From the NCBI RefSeq assembly GCF_020991375.1, contig NZ_JAJLQZ010000002.1:62001-126000 (forward strand): a stretch of DNA of 64,000 nucleotides, given 5' to 3'. The notes beneath the pieces were generated by a model. The model did not search any database. It was not told the origin of the DNA and saw only the letters and a list, made by a program, of their open reading frames with translations. The stretch is from Glycomyces amatae. Its GTDB lineage: Bacteria; Actinomycetota; Actinomycetes; Mycobacteriales; Micromonosporaceae. This document shows positions 59,320-64,000 of this stretch, piece by piece (position 1 is the first letter of the stretch; every line of letters begins with the position of its first letter). The position numbers were made by a program, and so were the translations under genes.

Positions 59320-60051
59320 TCAGCGGCGCCGCGCGATGTAGACCACGTCCGTGGCCCACCGGGACAGCGGCGAGGCCAGCGCGTCGTCGAGCGCCTTCGC
59401 CGCCCCGCTCCAGGGCCTGCGGTAGCAGCCCTGGGTGAACAGCGTGAAGCCCTGCACGCCCAGCAGCTCGTAGCCGTGGCGGTCGAGCAGGTCGCGCATC
59501 TCCTCGTGCGAGAACTCCTGGAACCACATGCTCGTGTCCAGGCGGCCGAAGGTCTTGCGCAGGTGCCGCAGCGAGGAGGCGTTCCCGTGGTTCTCCACCA
59601 GCAGCAGCCCGGCCTCGGCGTCCGGCAGCGCCGTCGACGCGAAGTCCATCAGCTGGTCCCGCAGGTGCGGGTCCGCGTTGAGCACGAAGCGGAACGCGGT
59701 CACCAGCGCCGGGCGCAGCGGGTCGACCTCGGGCACCGCCAGGCCGGGCCGGACCAGGTGGGCGTGGCCGGGCGTCCCCAGCTCGCGGCCCTTGCGGAGC
59801 ATGGCCTCCGAGGTGTCGTAGCCGTGCGAGACCGCCGCCAGGCCCGCCAGCATCCGCGCGACCCTCCCCGTGCCGCAGGCGAAGTCGTGGTGGACCGGCG
59901 GCACCGGGAACGCGTTCGGGACGAAGCCGCGCAGCCAGCCGGCCTGGCGGCCGGAGACGACGGAGGCGAACGTCCCCGGCGCGTAGATGCGGTCGGCGTA
60001 CTTCTCCACGGCCGCAGGGTCCTGGAACACCTCGGTGTAGTCGCTGGCCAC
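59320..60051 (-). CDS. Class I SAM-dependent methyltransferase
   Basis: 243 residues. The SAM loop is HHDFACGTGRVARMLAG near residue 58, with an acidic turn GYDTSEAML after it. The downstream part predicts a Rossmann fold ending in VVYIARRR. Homologues act on small molecules or sugars; location in a surface-polysaccharide locus suggests O-methylation of a sugar, which is inference. GTG 60051 is preceded by GAGAGGAG; residues further upstream in the frame are low complexity. It starts 23 bases after the flippase gene. Confidence 0.82.
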   Translation of the reverse strand: MASDYTEVFQDPAAVEKYADRIYAPGTFASVVSGRQAGWLRGFVPNAFPVPPVHHDFACGTGRVARMLAGLAAVSHGYDTSEAMLRKGRELGTPGHAHLVRPGLAVPEVDPLRPALVTAFRFVLNADPHLRDQLMDFASTALPDAEAGLLLVENHGNASSLRHLRKTFGRLDTSMWFQEFSHEEMRDLLDRHGYELLGVQGFTLFTQGCYRRPWSGAAKALDDALASPLSRWATDVVYIARRR

Positions 60052-60074
60052 GAGGCTCCTCTCGGTTCGGAGTG

Positions 60075-61541
60075 TCAGATCGCGGCGCGGTACCGCAGCA
60101 TCACCACCGCCCACGCCAGGCCCGCGACCGCGAGCGCCCCCAGCGTCCACCAGGGGCCGAACGGGGCGGCCGCCAGCGGGACGGCCCCGAATCCGAGGCC
60201 CGCCGCCAGCAGCGTCCGCTTCGTGAGCGCTCCGAACGGGTGCAGCCCGAACGTGCGCCACAGTTGCGCGAGCGGCATCAAATTATTCACCAGGACGGCC
60301 GCCGACCACGCGATCGCCGCGCCGACCACCCCCATCGTGGGAATCAACGCGAGGTTCAGTCCGACATTGACGACGAGCGAGACCGAGACGTCGATCAGCT
60401 GCCACGAGGTCTTGCCCGCCATGGACAGCATCGAGTCGACCACGCCGCACGCGGAGCTGACCATCATGGCGGGCACCAGGACCCACACCACCAGGCGCGC
60501 GTCGCCGGTCGCGTACTCGCCGCCGAACAGGCGCAGGTACCAGTCCGCCAGCAGCCCCACCGCCAGGTACACCGGCCACGTCAGGCCCACGATCCACGCG
60601 GTCGACGTCTGGTAGAGCGCCTGCGCCGACGCGGGCTCCCCGGCGGCCATCGCCGCCGCGGCCCGCGGCTGGACCGACTGCCCGACCGCGCCCGAGGCCA
60701 GCTGCCCCACGATCACGAACCGGGTCGCCACCGTGTACACCGCCGCCGGGCCCAGCCCGGCCAGCGCCGCCACCATGATGATGTCGAGCCGCTGGAGCCC
60801 CAGGTGGGCCACCCCCGCCGCCGCGCGCGGCGCCGTGAACCCCCAGAACGCCCGGGCCGAGACCCGGTCCGGGAAGCCCTGGTCGGGCCGCGAGGCCCGG
60901 TGGCGCCGCAGCAGGTACCAGCCCGCCGCCAGCGCCGCGGGCAGGTACGGCAGCGCCCACGCGAAGGTGACGGTCGCCGCCGAGGCCGTGCCGGCCAAGG
61001 CGATCGCGCCGAGGCCGATCAGCTGCGCCACGGTGCGCCCGAGCTTGTCGATGACCACCGAGGGCCCCATGAGCCGGTAGCCGCGCGTCGCCGCCAGCAG
61101 CGCCTCCATCGCCACCGACGCGGGCAGGAACACCGCGATGAGCCGCACCAGGTCCGGGCGCTCGAACATCGGCGCCGCCAGCAGCAGCCCCAGGGCCGTC
61201 GCCATCGACGCGATCGCGGCGGGCCACAGCCCCAGCCTGAGCACCGACCCGACCGCGCCGTCGCGCCCGTTCCGGTGCAGCCGGGCCACCCAGTACACGA
61301 GCCCCGTGGGCGTCCCCAGGCGGGCGAGCCCGCCGGCCAGCAGGAACACCGAGGTCGCCGCGAAGAACGCGCCCGCCTCGGCGGGCGAGAGCGCCATGGC
61401 CGCCAGCCACGTGATCGCCAGGCCCCCGGCGCCGGAGACGGCCGCCCCCAGGAGGTTCGCCAGGCCGCCGCGGGCCGTGCCGCGCAGCTCCTCCCGGCCG
61501 GTCTCCTCGTCGCGGGCGGCCGCGGCGGTCAGCGCCGCCAA
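60075..61541 (-). CDS. Polysaccharide biosynthesis flippase (Wzx/MATE-like)
   Basis: About 488 residues with 12-14 hydrophobic segments spread along the whole length. The start ANLLGAAVSGAGGLAITWLAA and the VYTVATRFVIVGQLASGAV region resemble the oligosaccharide flippase (Polysacc_synt) group. It would move the lipid-linked repeat unit across the membrane. The start is uncertain: TTG 61541, overlapping the sulfotransferase gene by 13 bases, is the best candidate, and the residues before it are low complexity. Confidence 0.87.
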   Translation of the reverse strand: MAALTAAAARDEETGREELRGTARGGLANLLGAAVSGAGGLAITWLAAMALSPAEAGAFFAATSVFLLAGGLARLGTPTGLVYWVARLHRNGRDGAVGSVLRLGLWPAAIASMATALGLLLAAPMFERPDLVRLIAVFLPASVAMEALLAATRGYRLMGPSVVIDKLGRTVAQLIGLGAIALAGTASAATVTFAWALPYLPAALAAGWYLLRRHRASRPDQGFPDRVSARAFWGFTAPRAAAGVAHLGLQRLDIIMVAALAGLGPAAVYTVATRFVIVGQLASGAVGQSVQPRAAAAMAAGEPASAQALYQTSTAWIVGLTWPVYLAVGLLADWYLRLFGGEYATGDARLVVWVLVPAMMVSSACGVVDSMLSMAGKTSWQLIDVSVSLVVNVGLNLALIPTMGVVGAAIAWSAAVLVNNLMPLAQLWRTFGLHPFGALTKRTLLAAGLGFGAVPLAAAPFGPWWTLGALAVAGLAWAVVMLRYRAAI

Positions 61542-62413
61542 CTCGGCGCGCCCCCCAGCCACGCCGAGAGCCGCTCGTCGTACGGCCCGTACTCCTCGGT
61601 CAGCCGCTCCCGCAGGGACGCCGGCATCGGCGAGGGGCGCCCCCGCGCGTTGTGCCGCGCGAACGCGAACTCCCCGATCCACGGCAGCCCCAGGAACCGC
61701 AGCACCTTCTCGAACGCGTCCTCGGGGCGGGAGAAGAACTCCCCGGAGTCCAGCACCAGCACCCGGTCGCGCCCCACCTGCTCGGCGAGCGGCTCGAGGT
61801 AGTCGGTGTACCGCCCGCGCGCGGTGTACGCGTGGTGCTGGTGGTCGAAGCTGTACAGCCCCGGCTCGTCCCGCAGGCGCTTCTCCACGCCGCGCAGGCG
61901 GTCCTCCTCGGCCGCCACGGCCTCGGCGAAGTCCGCGACCGGCTCGAACCCGCGCGCCACCTCGTGCGCGTGGTGCGACCAGGCCCGCTCCACCGGGTCG
62001 CGCACCAGCACGATCACCTTGACCCCCGGCAGGTCCCGGGCGAAGCGCTCGGCCGCCAGCGGGTGGTACAGGTAGTACGGGCTCGACTCGAAGCCCACCG
62101 GGGCGAGCCCGGTGTGGTCGGCGATCCGCCGCGCGCTCGCCTGCGTCGGAAAGTGCCCCCGGTACCAGGCCATGCCGCGCCCGTACCCGGTGTCGAAGTA
62201 GTGGACGCCCTTGTGGAACACCGGCTTCAGCATCGCCGGATGCTGGGCCAGGGCCCGGTACAGGGACGTGGTGCCGCAGCGCTGGCCGCCGCAGATCAGC
62301 AGGCCCGGCAGGATCCGCGAGGAGGCGGTCAGCCGCCCGAAGGTGCGGGACGAGTGGCCGACGACGGCCTTCAGCCGTCCCGGGATGCGCTCGCGGAGCG
62401 TTCGCTGGCTCAT
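61529..62413 (-). CDS. Sulfotransferase domain protein (PAPS-dependent, second copy)
   Basis: 294 residues. The 5'-phosphosulfate loop is CGGQRCGTTSLYRAL near residue 41; the 3'-phosphate motif is VLVRDPVERAWSHHAHE near residue 134; FESSPYYLYHP and GRYTDYLEPLAEQ are typical of heparan/carbohydrate sulfotransferases (Sulfotransfer_1). It is not closely similar to the first sulfotransferase, so two different positions could be sulfated. ATG 62413 is 17 bases after the preceding kinase-like gene. Confidence 0.9.
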   Translation of the reverse strand: MSQRTLRERIPGRLKAVVGHSSRTFGRLTASSRILPGLLICGGQRCGTTSLYRALAQHPAMLKPVFHKGVHYFDTGYGRGMAWYRGHFPTQASARRIADHTGLAPVGFESSPYYLYHPLAAERFARDLPGVKVIVLVRDPVERAWSHHAHEVARGFEPVADFAEAVAAEEDRLRGVEKRLRDEPGLYSFDHQHHAYTARGRYTDYLEPLAEQVGRDRVLVLDSGEFFSRPEDAFEKVLRFLGLPWIGEFAFARHNARGRPSPMPASLRERLTEEYGPYDERLSAWLGGAPSWRR

Positions 62414-62429
62414 ATGGGTGACTCCTCCG

Positions 62430-63689
62430 TCAACGCGTTCCGTCGGCGCCGTTCGCCGGCGCGGTGCGCTGGCGGGCGATGTGGCGCAGCAGGGTCGGCA
62501 GCAGCCAGCGGCCGAGGGCCCCGAGCGCGGCGCCGGCCCGCTCGGCCTGGTCGCCCATGTAGCGCGCGGCGAGGTCCACCAGGTACAGCAGCACGGTCGC
62601 CTCGGCCTCGGCGGGCGCGACGCCCATGGGCGCGAGCACCGCGGGCGCGTCGGCGACGAGCCCGAGCACGGCGGTGGTCGGGTCCATCCCCTTGGTGACG
62701 ATGTCGTCCTGGAGCCGGTAGTGGGCGGCGTCGAAGCCGTAGGGCACGCCGGTCTCGAAGCGCTCGAGGTCCCACAGGTAGATGACCTCGTCGGTCTCGC
62801 GGGTGTTCCACGGGGCCCAGTCGCCGTGCCAGGCGCCGAAGGTCATCTCGCTGGCGGCGTACCGGTCGAGGAGGGTCTCCCCGGCGGTCTGGAGCGTGTC
62901 GGCGTCCTGCTCGGCGCGCTCGGCGAGCGTCTTCAGGCGCGAGCGCAGCCGCGCGGCGTAGTCCGAGTCGCCCAGGGACGAGCGGGAGTCCCCGCAGGCG
63001 CCGGCGAGCTCGCGCATGGCGGCGACGCGGCGCCCGGGGCCGAGGTCCGCCGGCTCGGTCCAGGCCGGGAGCGCGGAGGCCACCATGACGTTGCAGCCGT
63101 TCCACTCGCCCGCGTGGAGCAGCCGCGGGACCCGCAGCAGCCTGAGGTCGCAGTGCTCGCTCAGGCGCCTGGTGGCCGCGATCTCGGCGTCCACCAGTTC
63201 GCGGGTGAGCGGGTTGACCCCGAGCTTGGCGAACGCGACCGTCTCGGCGTTCCCGTCGAGGACCTGGAGCACCGGCTTGCGGTTCGCCCGGGCCGGTCCG
63301 ATGTGGATGCTCAAGTGGACCTCGTGGCCGAGCGCCGACGCCAGGTGCTCGTCGATGCCCCGGGCGCCGTCGACCTCGAGCCGGTGCGGCAGCAGCAGGC
63401 GGTCGACGCCCAGGCGCAGCGCCAGCACGGCGGCGTCGCGCTTGAGCCGGGCGCCGCGCGCGGCGGGCCTGGCGTAGCGCGAGAGCGCGGCCGCGGCGAC
63501 CTTGCGGTCGGCGGCCGGGACGAGCACGCGGGGCCTGCGCCGCCCCGGCACGATGATGTAGGGCCGGCGCGCGCCCTTCGCCTCGGGAGGCGCCGCCCCG
63601 TTCCCGCCGGGGTAGAGCTGGTCGATCACCTCCGCCAGGTAGGTCGCCCGCCTCCGCAGGTCGTCGGCGGTCTTCAGGGCTCGGCTCAT
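62430..63689 (-). CDS. Putative phosphotransferase (APH/ChoK kinase fold)
   Basis: 419 residues. The catalytic loop FGAWHGDWAPWNTRE near residue 287 and the metal-binding YLWDLERFE after it match the aminoglycoside/choline kinase fold (HxDxxxxN, then D). The N-terminal half is less recognisable; KPVLQVLDGNAETVAFAKLG could carry the ATP lysine. Such genes occur in actinobacterial polysaccharide clusters with unknown substrate, likely a sugar or lipid carrier. ATG 63689 overlaps the previous gene stop by 4 bases. Confidence 0.78.
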   Translation of the reverse strand: MSRALKTADDLRRRATYLAEVIDQLYPGGNGAAPPEAKGARRPYIIVPGRRRPRVLVPAADRKVAAAALSRYARPAARGARLKRDAAVLALRLGVDRLLLPHRLEVDGARGIDEHLASALGHEVHLSIHIGPARANRKPVLQVLDGNAETVAFAKLGVNPLTRELVDAEIAATRRLSEHCDLRLLRVPRLLHAGEWNGCNVMVASALPAWTEPADLGPGRRVAAMRELAGACGDSRSSLGDSDYAARLRSRLKTLAERAEQDADTLQTAGETLLDRYAASEMTFGAWHGDWAPWNTRETDEVIYLWDLERFETGVPYGFDAAHYRLQDDIVTKGMDPTTAVLGLVADAPAVLAPMGVAPAEAEATVLLYLVDLAARYMGDQAERAGAALGALGRWLLPTLLRHIARQRTAPANGADGTR

Positions 63690-64000
63690 CGCTTCTCCGT
63701 CTCTGGGCCAAGGGTCCCGGTTTCGGGACCGGGCGAATGCGCGTCCTCGGCGGCGGCGGTGCCGTTCGCGGCGAGGAGGACGTAGCTGAGCAGGGTGAGC
63801 AGGAGGGGCGTGACGAGGGCGTTGTAGTAGAACATCGACAGCAGCGAGAACGCGACCACGGCGCTGCCCGCGATGCCGATCGCGCTGTGGTCCTTCCTGA
63901 AGCGCCACAGGACCGCGAGCGCGAACCCGAGGTAGGTCACCGTGCCCGCGATGCCGTGGGCGAACATGACCTGCCAGAACTGGCCGTTCCCGCCGAGGGT
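63686..64000 (-). CDS. O-antigen ligase/polymerase family protein, C-terminal fragment (5' end outside window)
   Basis: The frame is open to the window edge and covers the last 104 residues. The visible part shows GGNGQFWQVMFAHGIAGTV followed by two or three membrane helices (YLGFALAVLW, AGSAVVAFSLLSMFYYNALV, PLLLTLLSYVLLA). The GxGxF...AHG context is typical of the last part of Wzy/WaaL-type enzymes, where a catalytic His follows a loop. It probably polymerises or ligates the polysaccharide. An internal ATG at 63967 is unlikely to be the true start. Confidence 0.75.
   Translation of the reverse strand, partial: TLGGNGQFWQVMFAHGIAGTVTYLGFALAVLWRFRKDHSAIGIAGSAVVAFSLLSMFYYNALVTPLLLTLLSYVLLAANGTAAAEDAHSPGPETGTLGPETEKR

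Noticed and set aside
63965..63967. ATG as the start of the O-antigen ligase gene
   Set aside because: The frame continues with family-like residues (GGNGQFWQV) up to the window edge, so the true start lies outside.

Overview
The window is a 64 kb piece of a very GC-rich actinobacterial chromosome. Support comes from strong GC bias at third codon positions, many GTG/TTG starts, stop-start overlaps of the GTGA/ATGA/TGATG kind, and gene orders typical of Actinobacteria: rplM-rpsI-glmM, glmU-prs-rplY-pth, and argS-lysA-hom-thrC-thrB-rho-rpmE-prfA-prmC-sua5 followed by the atp operon, the same order as in Mycobacterium. I cannot name the genus from sequence alone.

Layout. 0-1 kb: the 5' end of an unknown gene leaving the window, and an RsmC-like methyltransferase. 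1.2-7.6 kb: a thiamine pyrimidine/thiazole operon (thiE, thiO, thiS, thiG, thiD, thiC) behind a TPP riboswitch; its junctions are padded with unconserved low-complexity sequence. 7.9-13.2 kb: rplM-rpsI, glmM, a LemA protein followed by two paralogous membrane proteins, and tRNA-Gln. 13.4-17.7 kb (minus): a xylose-type ABC importer with a ROK repressor and a palindrome over its promoter. 17.9-26.7 kb: glmU-prs, rplY-pth, a polyprenyl-phosphate sugar-1-phosphate transferase, and sulfate activation genes (cysQ-like, cysD, cysN). 26.8-31.5 kb (minus): an AAA ATPase with an iteron-like AT-rich upstream region, then DUF305 and two DUF3105 proteins. 31.6-38.0 kb: argS, lysA and the threonine genes. 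38.0-44.3 kb: rho with a long leader, rpmE, prfA, prmC, sua5 and a low-molecular-weight phosphatase. 44.3-51.6 kb: the F1Fo ATP synthase operon, which ends in a strong terminator straight after atpD with no atpC. 51.6-55.6 kb: an Asp-rich secreted protein, a two-component system, and a DUF4956-VTC (polyphosphate polymerase-like) pair. 55.7-64 kb (mostly minus): a surface polysaccharide cluster with two sulfotransferases, a glycosyltransferase, a flippase, a kinase-like protein and a truncated O-antigen polymerase/ligase, interrupted by a plus-strand wecG-like gene and a MazEF-type toxin-antitoxin pair.

How parts connect. CysD/CysN make APS; an APS kinase, not seen here, would be needed to make the PAPS that the two sulfotransferases use, and the CysQ-like phosphatase would remove the PAP they release. 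The clearest new regulatory signal is a 31-bp element (GAGGTTAAG-N6-GATAAG with an 11-bp repeat period) found twice, in front of the Asp-rich secreted protein gene and in front of the DUF4956-VTC operon, flanking a two-component system. This suggests one regulon built around VTC/DUF4956. Other points of interest are the missing atpC at a probable synteny breakpoint, an AT-rich patch inside lysA that looks like an internal promoter, and widespread leaderless-type promoters.
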